Positions 12,100-24,210 of a stretch of 64,000 nt of DNA are shown here, piece after piece; the stretch's first letter is position 1; each line of letters begins with the position of its first letter. The stretch spans positions 133,253,143 through 133,317,142 of the forward strand of contig JAMXBB010000001.1 in assembly GCA_024138015.1 (NCBI GenBank). The letters run 5' to 3'. The translations under genes and the position numbers were made by a program. The notes under the pieces are model-generated. The model was not told where the DNA came from. It ran no database searches and saw only the letters and a list, made by a program, of their open reading frames with translations. The DNA comes from Lumnitzera littorea (taxonomy: Eukaryota > Streptophyta > Magnoliopsida > Myrtales > Combretaceae).

Positions 12100-14573
12100 T
12101 CTTTTTCTATATATAAATACTACCTTATACTCTAGAAAACCCTAAATTAATTTACCTTAAACTCTATCATTTTCCTCAGCCGCATTTCCTTCTCTCCCTC
12201 TCGTCTCTATCCTCTTTCTCATCTTTGTTCACTTCTCTCTCTCGGCTCTCAATGGCTCTTAGCTCACCATTTCTTCTCTCCCCTAATTAATTACCTCGAC
12301 CCTACCTTATCTCCTCTTCGACCTCTCTTCCCAGTCCCCTACAATCTCTCTCACTCCTCCCTTCCCCTCATTGTTATGCCTAACCCACCTCTAAGCTCTC
12401 TATGACCCCTATCCTTCTTTCACCTCTGACCTTTCTCTTTGACCTTAACATTCATTCTCTCTCACCCCTTATCATCCTCGCTCTTTCAGTACCCTATCTC
12501 CCTCACCCAATCCCCTGAAGCATTGAACCCCCTCTAATTCTAATATCTTTCTCGCTTCCAAATTTCTAGAAGCCTTGACTAATTTGCTCGTTGATAATTC
12601 TCAACCAAATTGATTCACATGTTGGAAAACCCACACTATCCTTGTCTAATCTAACACATGTTTCATCTTTTTTCTATTTTCATATGGTTTGAGCTCTTGG
12701 CCTCTTTACTAATTTAGGTTCTTGTTTATGTCATCCGGTGATCTCGTCTCTATTTAAAATCACGAGCCTTTTCGATTTCATATTTAGGACCGTATATATA
12801 GTGTAAAATCTTATAATTATTATTTTATTTATTATTTTCATTGTTAATATTGAATTAAGTATTATTAATATTCAATTACTGCTTTTAAATTATTCGATTA
12901 TCATGTTATATAATATTATTTTATATAAGAGTTATTGTTAAATATATTTCATTGTATTTCGGATTATTGGTTATAACCACTATTATCTGATTAATTATGG
13001 AATTTTGTTAACAATTGTATTCTACGTAAGTCCCAAGTATCGATTTGGTATACTACAAAACTATATTATTATTAGTATGATTATTATTGATATCGATGAT
13101 TTTGTGATCTAAGTATTTTTATCACATTAGTTTTATGTATATATATGTATAACATATTATATTACACATAGTATGTTCGTTTTATCTGTCAACTATTATT
13201 ATGTCATTCTTTACAAGTTTTTACGAATCATACTATTTTTCAAGTAAGCACATATTATTTATTTACCACATCGATTTGATAATATATATTATTAAATACT
13301 CTAATTATGTGTCCATTTTATACTTTCTTTTATTTATATAGATAAACATATATATATATATATATATTGTGTACCTTGTGATTTACTATAAATAAATAAT
13401 CTTATATAGTTATATCAACTTTTTAGCTTAATTGTATTATGTTCTATTTCTATTCTAAAATTATTATTTTGATTCGACGATTTTCTTATGAGACCTTGAT
13501 TGAATAGACTATAAGTTCATAGATAACTCCTAAGTAGGACTTAGTCTTAGAATGCTTAAAGGTTAACATGCTATTTGTTTTCTTTTAAATTCGTGATGTT
13601 CGGTTTCCCTTGTTGAGATTTGAGTTTTGTTCGGGTTTTGAAATCAAAGTCTTGTTTTCGATTTTAGAGCAATCCTAGGTATGTAGTGCTTGCTATTTGC
13701 TTATGCTTGCTAGGTTAGAAATGATCTAACTGGACTAATCTATATTCGGCCTAATTGATCTTAATTGCTAATTTTACTTGATCTACTTGCTTTAGAGGTT
13801 AGTAGTGGCAATTCCTTAGAGAGGTAACTATTAATCATGTATGGGGATTTCCTAGCAAGCTCATACATAGGACAACGCAGCTAAAATGTTAGGTTTTGGA
13901 CTTTGGTTTTTGAACGCAAAGGACTTAAAAGAAAACATATATTTATATCCACTTATGTATATGGATAAAGACCAAGTATGACGAGGTTATGAATACCCAT
14001 TTGTTATTCTATTAGCCTAATGTAAGATAATCAAATTGCTGTTTGTATTATTTTATTATATTTGCATTTCTGCATGTGAACAATCTGATTTGGCATGTGT
14101 ATATGTTTGTACACCCATACTGGTTTCAGGTCATTCATTTTTTTTTCAAGTACTAGATTTGAGATTTTTGAAGAGACGTATATTAATGACATCCAGGAAG
14201 AGGATAGAGTCGAGTACCTTTACTTTTATAATGACTAGGATTGAGTGATGTTTATTTTACTGGTGATTTATGTTATGTTGAGGATTATTTTCTTTGAGGA
14301 GATGGACTCCTTCTGATATTTGAGAATTTTAGTTATTTGACTTATCTTATGTTTTTTGTTGTGAGTTAAGACGCTTCCGAACTCTGTTGGATGTTTCAGT
14401 TTTTATAAGATTATAAGTGGATGTAGCTACCAACTCCTTTATGGTTTTCGTGTATTATTATGGTGTGATTCTCTTGTGTTCTTAATTTATGAACTTAGAA
14501 GCCTTACATATTCCGAACTAGCTGGGATATGCGACAGGTTGTAGTGCACATTTAGGGGTCTCAAGGCGTTATA
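12100..14573 (+). mobile_element. long LTR, family B copy 1
   Basis: A TATATAAATA box at about 12110 is followed by a long pyrimidine-rich leader (12180-12560), as in the R/U5 region of long-LTR gypsy elements. From about 13500 to 14573 it aligns by eye with 48355-48915 and 52568-53091. Shared blocks are TACGTAGTGCTTG (here TATGTAGTGCTTG, near 13680), ATCCAGGAAGAGGA (near 14190) and the terminal GGGGTCTCAAGGCGTTAT (near 14555). No gag-pol follows, so this is probably a solo LTR. The left boundary is uncertain. Confidence 0.6.
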
Positions 14574-14589
14574 TGAGTTAAGCTATAAA

Positions 14590-15570
14590 AGCAATTCGGT
14601 TTGGTTCCTAACATAAACTGAATCAAACCTTATGCCCCCAATCCTTAAGCATTTATATTATGAATATCTACCATGTAGGCTTCAAATATTTTAGGGTTGT
14701 GTTGAAATTTTTCTTTTTTTTTTCACTATAAGTTATGTGTATATAAAAGGATATGTATGTATAAATATTAATTATTTGATGCTTAGAAAATTATCTCTAA
14801 AGTCTCTTATAAGTTGCAAGCCTAATATTTGAATCAATTTTTTTATATGTATATTATTATTATTATTGTGATGATAAAGAAGGAAACGGAAAATAGATAT
14901 ACGAAAAACCATTAGGAGTGAGAAAAAAAACAACCAAACTAAACCAAGATGATTTTTCTTACAATTTGTTTAGAAATTTTCCAATCTAAACTAAACCGAA
15001 TATTTATGGTTGGCTTAGAAGGATAAACTAAACTAATTTACAAAATCGAATTAAACCGTTATATAAAAAACATTGTAATATTTTACTCGTAATTAAAGAG
15101 TTTCTTTTGTTATAATATAGCACCTAAAAGAATATTTAATTTATATTTATTAAATTTATATCTATTGAATTTTTAATTACTATAATGTTTATATATATAA
15201 TTTGATTAAACATTTGTACTATATGATGTTTTTATAAATAAAATTAATAATTACTAAACATTTGAAATTTTTTAGTCATATAAATATTAACTTTATCTAC
15301 CTCTATTATAATATTAATACTTATTGTTAAATAAATTTAATACCTTTCACAAGAAGTTACATATTATATAAACATACTTTTCTAAACTAGAAAATATGGT
15401 TCAATCTGCAAAGGAAATTGAACCAAACCGAAATATTTTTGTTTGGAAAAATTTCTAATCCAAACCACATTGTTCAAGGTCATACAAAACCAAACCGCAT
15501 TTTTGTAGTTTGGTTAAGTTTGAAGAGAAAGAGAAACTAAATCAAATGATACCCACCCCTAAAATCCATG
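14590..15570. repeat. degenerate AACCAAACC-type repeat region
   Basis: Units such as TTCGGTTTGGTT (14595), AACTAAACCGAA (near 14990) and AACCAAACCGAA (near 15420) recur, and the right side ends with ACCCACCCCTAAAA near 15550. No coding frame was recognised. The short open frame at 15510-15695 is a chance reading through this region. Confidence 0.45.
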
Positions 15571-15933
15571 TATTTTTAGGATATACATTTTGGGGAAGTT
15601 TTCTTTTTTTTTTCTTTTTTCGGGTTGGGCGAAAGAAAAAGGTTCGTCCCTTTACAAAACTTAAAAGCGAAAAAGGGACAAAGGAGGATGAATAAGTCTA
15701 TTTCATTCAACACTTGAAAAAAGTTGATTATTTAGATAACAAAACTTATTTTGGTTTTTATATAATTGAACTTTTATCTTTTTGATATCTTATCTTATCA
15801 AAAAAATTAGCTTAAAATCGAAAATCTAGTTTAAAAGGACAAAAAGCCATTAAAAAAAAAAAAAAGAAAAAGCACATTTGCTAGACAATCTATTTATCCA
15901 TTACATCTTAGCCTAAAAGCCTAGCACAAGGAA

Positions 15934-16683
15934 ATATAGAAAAAAAAAATGGATAATTATATTTGTAAGTCCAAAACTTGTTTTTCTTTTTGTTTTTTAA
16001 TTCCTTTTAATCGAATTCTAAACTTTTAAAAAGATGAATTCAATGCTAAAAATTTGTAAAACGCATATTTTCTTTTTCTTTTTTTCCTTTTCTTTTTTTT
16101 TTTTTTTTCACTTAACAGGGCATGCCAAATGCACTTCATGTTTGCAAAAAGCTTCATTAAAGCAAAAAATGTTTAGAATGTTACTATAATAATGGAGAAA
16201 ATTAGTTCAAGTTCTCTCCAGATTTTCTTTATATACACTAGCAAATAACATATTCACATTGCGTATGCAAAAAATATATATAAAAGGCTTGGACTAAAAA
16301 GTATAAAAGAATACTGATAATATATAGAAAAAAAATGGATAATTATATTTGTAAGTCCTAAACTTGTTTTTCTTTTCTTTTTTTAATTCCTTTTAGTCAA
16401 ATTCTAAACTTTTAAAAAGATGAATTCAATCCTAAAAATTTGTAAAACCCACTTTTTCTTTTTCTTTTTTTTCTTTTTTCTTTTTTTTTTTTTGTTTCAC
16501 TTAATAAGGCATGCCAAATGCCCTTCATTTTTGTAGAAAGCTTCCTTAAAGAAAAAAATGTTTAGATTGTTACTATAATAATAGAGAAAAATAGTTCAAG
16601 TTCCCTCCAGATTTTCTTTATTTGCAAAAAATATATAAAAAAGGCTTGGACTAAAAAGTATAAAAGAATGCTAATAATATATG
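15934..16683. repeat. tandem duplication, unit about 386 bp
   Basis: Two adjacent copies, about 15934-16321 and 16322-16683. Landmarks repeat at a spacing of 386-388 bp: GGATAATTATATTTG at 15951 and 16337, GGCATGCCAAATGC, and a block containing CTTGGACTAAAAAGTATAA. The copies are roughly nine-tenths identical by eye. The second copy lacks about 30 bp found near the end of the first. Each unit carries a long T/C-rich tract. No gene lies inside. Confidence 0.85.
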
Positions 16684-16689
16684 TTAGTA

Positions 16690-17795
16690 AAATAAAAAAT
16701 GTACTAAGTTTTCCAAAGAAAAATTTCTTACAATTATTAGTCAAATAAAAAGTATAATGAATTTTTCAAATAAAAGTAATGTTAGACAATTAAAATAATG
16801 GATAAATAAAAAATAGTAATGTAGAAGTAAGTATGGTATAAAAGAGTAACTATATATTTAGACGTGATAGTTGAGAATTTTGTTGGATGAATTTGATTTC
16901 TTTTAATAATTGCCATGTAAATATGTTTAATGATTAAAATTATAATATATTAAATTGTTAGTTATAAATAGTTAAAAAAGACTTTCCTTTTAATATAATA
17001 GATAAATTGATAATTTATTATTAATATGCTATTGGGAGAAACCAAGATTTTAAGCTCCCCTCCTTCAAATTGTAATATAGTCGAAATATATATATATATT
17101 TATTGCAAACTGACACAAATGCTTGAATATATGATTTGTACACAATCGTAGCCTTGATTTTGAGGGGACAAAAGAAGAGGGAAAAGAAAAGGAAAGGAAA
17201 AAAAAAAGAGTAATTTACAAGTTGAGGTTCCATAGAAAAGTAATTAGAAAGAAGGACAAGCATTGGCGTAGGATAATATCCTATCCTTTCAAGCAAATTT
17301 AGAAAAATCTAGCTAGTAGCTATCCTTTTTCACGTGCCTTGAAATATAACCAACCAATAGAAAAAGCAAAACAACAAAACACCCCCAACTAGTTTTTCCT
17401 CCTATCCAATACTTTTAGTTATTTTTCGCCTTTCGGTACCGAAAGCGTCTGCTTAATCAATTGAGATATTGATCTAATTTGTTTAAATGATCGAATTTCA
17501 TTATTTACCTAATATTTTTTCTATCTTTATAAATATTTTACACCGAATATGAATTTATTGCCTTTAATTCACCCAAACCAGTATCTATTAAATCAAAAGA
17601 AAAAGTTATTTTGCATCAATTATATGCTATTTAAGAAATAAGCAAATGTAATTATGATTTTAATCTTTTGTTTATTATGTCCTATTTTGCATCTTATTTA
17701 GGAGGATAATATCTTAGTCATTTTCCTATTTTTTCATATACTCCGAGAATTATAATTTGAATTTGAATTTTATTTCTTATATTGGGATATAATAT
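16690..17795. other. intergenic, AT-rich, no gene
   Basis: No recognisable coding sequence. It contains a CACGTG G-box at 17331-17336 and a perfect 16-bp palindrome at 17430-17445 (CTTTCGGTACCGAAAG). Confidence 0.5.
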
Positions 17796-17849
17796 ATGGA
17801 AATACAAATTAAATTGCAAATGGAACATAAGAATAAAAAATTTGGCTCC

Positions 17850-18175
17850 TACGTAGTTTATAATACTCAAACATGTCGCTCGTCCTCATTCCAAGAACTC
17901 ACGCACCCAACCAACCCCTGGGTTGCTGATCGAGACCGGGACCCACGCGCATGGATGTGCGTACTGCACTCCCAGCGCACTTTTGCTCCCCATCTCTATC
18001 GAACGCCCTTACGTGCCATCCATCTCCGATCGCTCAATCCAAACCGTAAGATCCATGTAACGTGGACGGCCAGATTCCACAACCTTCAGTTTTCCCATTG
18101 GTTGAGCCTCACATCCAGGTCTCTCCAACCCGATGATGATTGGCCCACAAATGTGACGCCATCTGGCCCACTTAA
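17850..18175. promoter_or_regulatory. GC-rich promoter-like island without an attached gene
   Basis: In a setting of roughly 30% GC this stretch is close to half G+C. It carries two GGCCCAC sites (18142-18148 and 18165-18171) of the type bound by TCP factors, a CCATTGG (CCAAT-type) sequence near 18096, ACGTG cores near 18010 and 18059, and a TGACG core at about 18154. Such motif-dense islands commonly lie just upstream of plant transcription starts. An open frame of 139 codons runs across it (17796-18215), but it resembles no protein I know and owes its length to low AT content. The next gene, the ABF gene, starts its coding region 2.6 kb downstream. Confidence 0.35.
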
Positions 18176-18229
18176 AATCATTACAAATATTGTATTAAAA
18201 ATTAAGAAGTTTTAAAAAGTTCTCATCAA

Positions 18230-19850
18230 CTTGAAATAAATAAATAAATATCGGGCAAGCACTATCTTGCTATAAGTCTGCTTATAAATAAAAAAATTTG
18301 ATCTTTATAATACATTGAAGGTTATAAAACATATATATATCATTAAATTAAGATTCTTGTTTAAATTGTATTATAAATTATCTATCAAATTGGTAAAATT
18401 ATTCTTGAGTTATTAATATAGATATGGTTTCATTGATGTTTGACATCTAACACTTTCATTTAATTCAATGCATTTCAAAAATCAATTTGACTTTTTAATA
18501 TCTAACATTTTGTTATTCTTAATTAGTTTCAAAATTGTGATGGAATGAAAGTAGGAAGGAAATATGAATATTCATGAATTCTTTGTAATTTAATTATTCT
18601 TTTGGTTTTTACCTTGCTAGATTCTTCAAGAAAATAATGAATAGCTAGTGATTTAAAAGAACTTCAATATCTCCGAACGATATTTCTGCTACATCCTTTT
18701 CAAATTATATATTGTAACGACTTTAAACTAAAGTAAAGACAATCCTTATCGAATTCTTTTCTCTGTGAGATGTTTTCCATGTGCGAAATTCTTTTTCCTG
18801 TGTATTACCTTTAACTACGAACTTTTACACTTTTAGATTATGTTACATTAAAAACTATATGGATTCTTTAAAATAATAGATTTTTCCGATCAATTATGTT
18901 ACAACTTAAAAGATGAGGAATTCAAATTTAATTTATAGTGTTGGAAGATTAATATTAATACTATTAGACTATAATGATTTTTGCTCTAAAATAATAAATT
19001 AATATTTAAAAAAAATCCCTCCTTAAGAATAATAGCATCTTTATTTTATCCTCCAAAGCGTAATATTGTGGATCACAATTCTCTAAATTGAGACAATTTT
19101 TTAACCTTTAAAGATTAAAAGAGGAATTATCATAGAAAGCGATATTGATAAGAAATAAGTAATAAAAAAAGGAGTAATATTTCAGTTTATATCTCAACTT
19201 TGTCACACTATACAATTATATATTTAAAGCTTCAACTTATCTAATTATATATTTAATTAAATATTTAATTATCATAATCTATATCTCAATTAACTTCAAT
19301 TCATATAATTAATCCAATTAGTACAATTTATTAAAAGAATAGCCATCTAAAATCTTAGAAGATTTATACAACCCCATAAGGTCATAAATAGCTGCTAGTA
19401 GATTATGCGACTTATATTTTTTAAGTAGATCGCGACTTACAGTTTTGCAAATGATGGATGGTAGTTATTTATGAGAGATCGGACATGCTTCCTAAGGTTA
19501 TCGGCAACCATTCTATTGGTTAATCATACTAAATAAACTAACGATATGAATTAAAATCAATTAAGGTATAAATCGTAATAATTAAATCTTTAATTAGGTG
19601 TATAATTAAAAAAATTAAAACTTTAAATATATAACTATAAAAAGTGATAAAGTTAAGATATAAATTATGATATTAATTTCCTCTCCACCAACAATTGTGA
19701 TTGCATAAAAAATTATAAAATCATTTTTTCTATGCGAAATTGGACAAGAAATCCACATAAAGACAAAGAAAATGAAGCTCAATATGGAGTTATTTTACTA
19801 TTTCACACTTTGCTAAGATTCGTATTTGATGTGGATTAAGAGATTTTAGG
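18230..19850. other. intergenic, AT-rich, no gene
   Basis: No coding sequence, tRNA or recognisable mobile element was seen. It forms the distal upstream region of the ABF gene. Confidence 0.5.
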
Positions 19851-19856
19851 AAGGAA

Positions 19857-19932
19857 GACGTGGGTTGACGTAAATCTTTTTTCTTTTTTTTTTTTCAATG
19901 TCTTAAAAAGGGAAATACACTCAACACGTGGC
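19857..19932 (+). promoter_or_regulatory. cluster of three ACGT-core (ABRE-type) sites upstream of the ABF gene
   Basis: GACGTGGG at 19857-19864, TGACGTAA at 19866-19873 and CACGTGGC at 19925-19932 lie within 76 bp, about 0.8 kb before the ABF start codon. ACGTGG(C/T) is the core of the abscisic acid response element that ABF proteins bind, so the cluster suggests that the gene responds to abscisic acid and perhaps to its own product. The regulation is inferred; only the motifs are seen. Confidence 0.5.
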
Positions 19933-19939
19933 TCCATAT

Positions 19940-20740
19940 TTGAGCCTAAAGAAGGGAAGAAGAGAGAGCCACCAAACAACGACTACATAAACTAAAAACA
20001 TAGAGATGCTTCAATACTACATAGACAAAAAACAGAACAGAACCCACTAGACAAAAGCTCCACAAACAACATTAAATAAGGAAATAGCAATACAAAAAGC
20101 AATACCTTCATTTAGTAAAATTACAATAAAAACTATCACAAACTCAATTGTGAGCTCCCTTGAGAGAGGAAGAGGGTAACTTTGACATTAAAAGAAAAAA
20201 GGTAAATAGCTCGAGCTGATTTTATTCTGATTCTCCTGAGTCCAGAATATCTTTTCTATTATTTAGTTTTATTTGTCTTCATTCTTGGATATGCTAGTTT
20301 GACACTCTTAAGGAAATTAAGTTCATCAAAATTCAATCTTGCATATAAATTTTTTGCATAGAGCAGTTTTTACTAGTCTGATGAGGTGTCTTAATTACTG
20401 GGTCATACAATGCTGGTTTAAATTTTGAGTTTTTAGAGTGAATCTGCGGTTAAAGGTGTATGTCTTCAGCTAAAGATTGAATCTTGCGTGTTGGGTTTTT
20501 CTTCTTAGCTTAAGACGAAATAGACAATAAGAAGTCAAATTTGTGTTGCCCGTTTTTTTGGATAAGATTGCGTGCAGAAGTTGTATTCTTGTAAATTGGT
20601 GGCTTGAGTTTGGAGTTTTTCCTTTTTCCTTTTTTTTTATTTTTTTGGCTTTTGGAATGAGCATGGTTTGAGTTTGGTTGGATTGAGAAATATTGTTGAT
20701 TTTGGGATGTAACACTGTTTCATTTAGACTGGAAGAAGAA
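19940..20740 (+). other. likely 5' UTR of the ABF gene, with a probable leader intron
   Basis: From about 19955 the + strand is rich in A, C and AGA-type purine runs, like a plant 5' leader. From about 20200 it turns T-rich, like an intron, and ends at a good acceptor, TGTTTCATTTAG (20716-20727), 13 bases before the ATG. Plausible donors are GGTAAC near 20175 and GGTAAATA near 20201. Leader introns are known in Arabidopsis ABF genes. The exact donor and the transcription start cannot be fixed from sequence. Confidence 0.4.
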
Positions 20741-23700
20741 ATGGGGAGTAATTTTAATTTCAGCAACTTTGGGATCGATCCGCCGCAGCAGGTGAATAAC
20801 CGGCCCCCGGGGAATGGTGGTCCATTGACCCGGCAACCGTCGGTTTATTCACTGACATTTGGCGAGTTTCAGAACTCGCTTGGAGTGAATGGGAAGGATT
20901 TTGGGTCCATGAACATGGATGAGCTGCTAAAGAACATTTGGACGGCTGAGGAGAATCAGACTATGGCATCATCTGGTGGTCCGATCGGGCAGGACGGAAC
21001 TATCGGCGGCGGTGGTGGTAATTATTTGCAGCGTCAGGGATCATTGACGTTGCCAAGAACGTTGAGTCAGAAGACGGTCGATGAGGTCTGGAGGGACATT
21101 ACCAAGGATTTTGGTGGAGGGAAAGATGGAGGTGTTGGTGGTGGTAATACGGGAGGGCCGGTGGTGCCCCAGAGGCAACAGACTTTGGGTGAGATTACCT
21201 TGGAGGAGTTTTTGGTGAGAGCCGGTGTTGTAAGAGAAAATGCACCGCAGTGTAATGCAAAGCCTAGTAATGGGGGCTGGTTTGGTGGATTGACACAAGG
21301 AGGTAATAACAGCAGTAGTGCATTAGGAGTGGGCTTCCAGCAGATGGGAAAGAATGCAAATTTGATGGGATTAAGGAATTTCGAGGGTGAAAATAATGTT
21401 CCTATTCGAAGTTCAAACTTGCCATTGACTGTCAATGGGGTTAGATCGAATCAGCAATCGGTAACACAGACGCAACAGCAACCCCATCAGCAGCATATCC
21501 TTCCCAAGCAGCCTGCTGCGCCATTTGCATCTCAGTTGCCATCGCCAACCAGCGCTCAGCTTGGCAGTCCAGGACTTAGAGGTGGAATTATGGGATTAAC
21601 GGATCAAGTAATGAATAGCAATTTGATTCCAGGTCCTTTGCAGGGTGGAGGGATGGGAATGGTTAATTTAGGGGCTGGACCAGTTGGTGTTGGGACCGGA
21701 TCACCTGCTAACCCAGTCTCGTCTGACGGGATAAGAAGTAATGGGGATAGCTCCTCCGTATCACCCGTGCCTTATGTGTTTAACGGTGGGATGAGGGGTA
21801 GAAAATGCAGTGGTGCTGTGGAGAAGGTCATTGAAAGGAGGCAGAGAAGGATGATAAAGAACAGAGAGTCAGCAGCAAGATCGCGTGCTCGTAAGCAGGT
21901 GAATTATAAATCTAATCATCTATTTTCGATCCGTAGCATGGCATATCAATAGATATTAGTGAATCTACTTTGCTGCAACTAGTTTGTACTGTTGGCCCCA
22001 AAAAAGAAAACATCAAGCGAATATTTCTCGACCCTATCTGGTATGATTTACGATAAGATTAATCGATCCATATTTTTCTGAGACCCAAGCAGGTAGCATG
22101 AATGCTAGTCAAATCCTCGTATGTATGCTTTTAGATCATTGTGTTGTCCCTCGCACACTCTGAGTAGGAACATCAATTATCGTCTTATTTGGCGTATCGA
22201 AACTCAAATCAAGAAGAATTTGGTGTTTGCACTCGGGAAACTCAGTACATATTAAAGTTAGCAGAAGATATATATAGGATCGGCCATATAACCATGAAAA
22301 TCCTTGTATGGATGTTACAGCTTTGGGGAGTCTCTGTGCCTACTGTATAAGAGTCGATAAACCCCAAAGCAGATACGGAAAAGTCAGAATAAGTTATGCA
22401 TTTTGAGGTCTCTAATAAGGAGAGCAAACAGGCATGCATTCCTTTAGTAGATAAAAGAGGGTGTCACTTAATTTGAATACTCGTTCAAACTCAACAGTGT
22501 AATCTAATCTCCTATCGTTTCTTTTTTATCTTTCACCAGGCCTACACTATGGAATTGGAAACTGAAGTTGCCAAGTTGAAAGAGGAAAACGAAAAACTAC
22601 GCAAGAAGCAGGTATTTGTTCATCTTTGGTATGTATATATGCACAATGGAATAGCCAACAGATTATTGACTTTACTTTGGTTGCTGCAGGCTGAGATGGT
22701 GGAAGCACAGAAAAATCAGGTAAAGCAATATGCTCTCTTTCCACCATTACTGATAATTCTGTTATTATCGTCAAAATTTAATTAAGTATGGTCCTTATCA
22801 TAAAAATGGCTCTTTGTTAAGACCTGATGCAACTCTACGAACTTAAAAAGAAAGTTTATCCTTCTTTCGACGTTATATTTCACTATCCGTCTCTGTTAAG
22901 CATCAATCTTATATCTGTCCTGTACACAAGCCACTTTGAAGACCCTTTTCCCAATCAAAGAAGCCGCATTCTGTCTTTCTATGACCTCTTATTGCCAGAA
23001 CATACCAGTGCAACTACTGTCTATGGAATTTATGACCAAAGTCTGAAACCAACTGTGTGTTTTTACTGGGGTTTGAACTTTTTAACTCTTCGGAAACATG
23101 TACTTCTATTTACATCGATGATGAATGATATTCATGTCCGGGACCCATCTACAAAAGCAAAACAATCAAACAAAACATTCTAATAAGCCATGGCAGTGTT
23201 TTGCTGAAAAGGGAGCCTTTGCACCTCAAGTATAAAGTGCAGGGGCATGTCCTTTATAGAAAGGGAAGATTCTCGTTCCTCAAAATCTCTTGATTCTTAT
23301 CAGAATCCCACTATCTTTCAATAGAAACGCCTGATTGATGAAAGCCTTTTTCTTTTCTTAATCTCTTCCTCTCTATTTACTGTTGGAGGTTCCTAGTATT
23401 GTCTTTTCGTTTTGTGTCGGAGATAGAATGATGCACACAAAAGAGGCAGCGTGATTTCTGTTTGTTTTACACTAGCACCATCTATTCACAACCATAACCT
23501 AAAAAACCCCCCAGCTTTCAAGATAATGATGCTACCAATAGCAAGGCTGCTCTTTGGACTAGGAACCTTGCTCCATATTCTGCATTAAATAGTGATAAGA
23601 ATTACGAGCCTTAACAAGTGAACAGCTAAGGTTTAAAAAATATCTTCTTTGGTTGTCTGTGGAAGAAAACTGCAATATGCCTTCAGCTGGAAAAAGTGCA

Positions 23701-23902
23701 TGATATCATAATTCAATATCCAGTTTTACTTAGCTACTGCTTAATGTTGCTTGCACTGCCTTAGTCTTACTGCATTTTACGAACATGATTTTCTTCGGCC
23801 TTATCCATGTCTGATTCTATTTTACAGGTAATGGAGATGATTAATATGCAACAAGGGACAAAGAAGCGATGCTTGAGACGAACACAGACAGGTCCATGGT
23901 GA
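20741..23902 (+). CDS. ABF2: ABF/AREB-type group-A bZIP transcription factor (ABI5-like)
   Basis: Nuclear transcription factor of abscisic acid signalling that binds ABRE (ACGTGGC) sites after activation by SnRK2 kinases. Exons: 20741-21898, 22540-22611, 22690-22719, 23828-23902. All introns are GT-AG and phase 0, giving 444 aa, a usual length for the family. Visible conserved regions: C1 about 31-71 (RQPS, SLTFGEFQ, SMNMDELLKNIW), C2 about 96-122 (RQGS, LPRTLSQKTVDEVW), C3 about 144-166 (RQQT, EEFLVRAGVV). The RxxS/T sites are the known kinase targets. The bZIP basic region at about 366-386 has N374-x7-R382, and the leucine zipper L392, L399, L406, M413 crosses exons 1-3. The C4 end, LRRTQTGPW, matches the family 14-3-3-binding tail. 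The ATG at 20741 is the first in frame. The middle resembles ABF2 more than ABF4, so ABF2 is the best guess; ABF3/ABF4 remain possible. No defect seen. Confidence 0.96.
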
Positions 23903-24210
23903 ATCAGAAGAGGAACTCCAATTTTGTGTCTAGCATAAAATGGTAGATGGCTGTACATATGTGGGGTACAAATGCCTTCTATTGTAGATCAAGAAGAAGA
24001 AAGCTTTACCGTTTCAGAAAATAAAGCCTCCTGCATCTGTACATCCCTTACCTATACCTAATCTTTGCTTCTCTCCAGCCTGCTGTGGAAGAGAAGAGGA
24101 GGAAAGCAGAGCAAAGCAGGAGGTTGTGTTTCAATCCATAGTAGTCGGTAGCCATACAACATCAGTGATTTTTGCTTTTCATAGAAAGTTTGCATTTACC
24201 ATATGTAGAC
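23903..24210 (+). other. 3' UTR of the ABF gene
   Basis: Sequence following the TGA stop. An AATAAA polyadenylation signal lies at 24020-24025. T-rich sequence from about 24165 onward could hold the cleavage site, but the end cannot be fixed without transcripts. Confidence 0.4.

Noticed and set aside
17796..18215. 139-codon open frame across the GC-rich island
   Set aside because: No family resemblance, and its openness follows from the local drop in AT content. Promoter-like motifs explain the island better.
20693..20740. Upstream extension of the ABF protein from a TTG codon
   Set aside because: Plant nuclear genes start at ATG. The first in-frame ATG at 20741 gives the conserved N-terminus, and a splice acceptor lies inside the extension.
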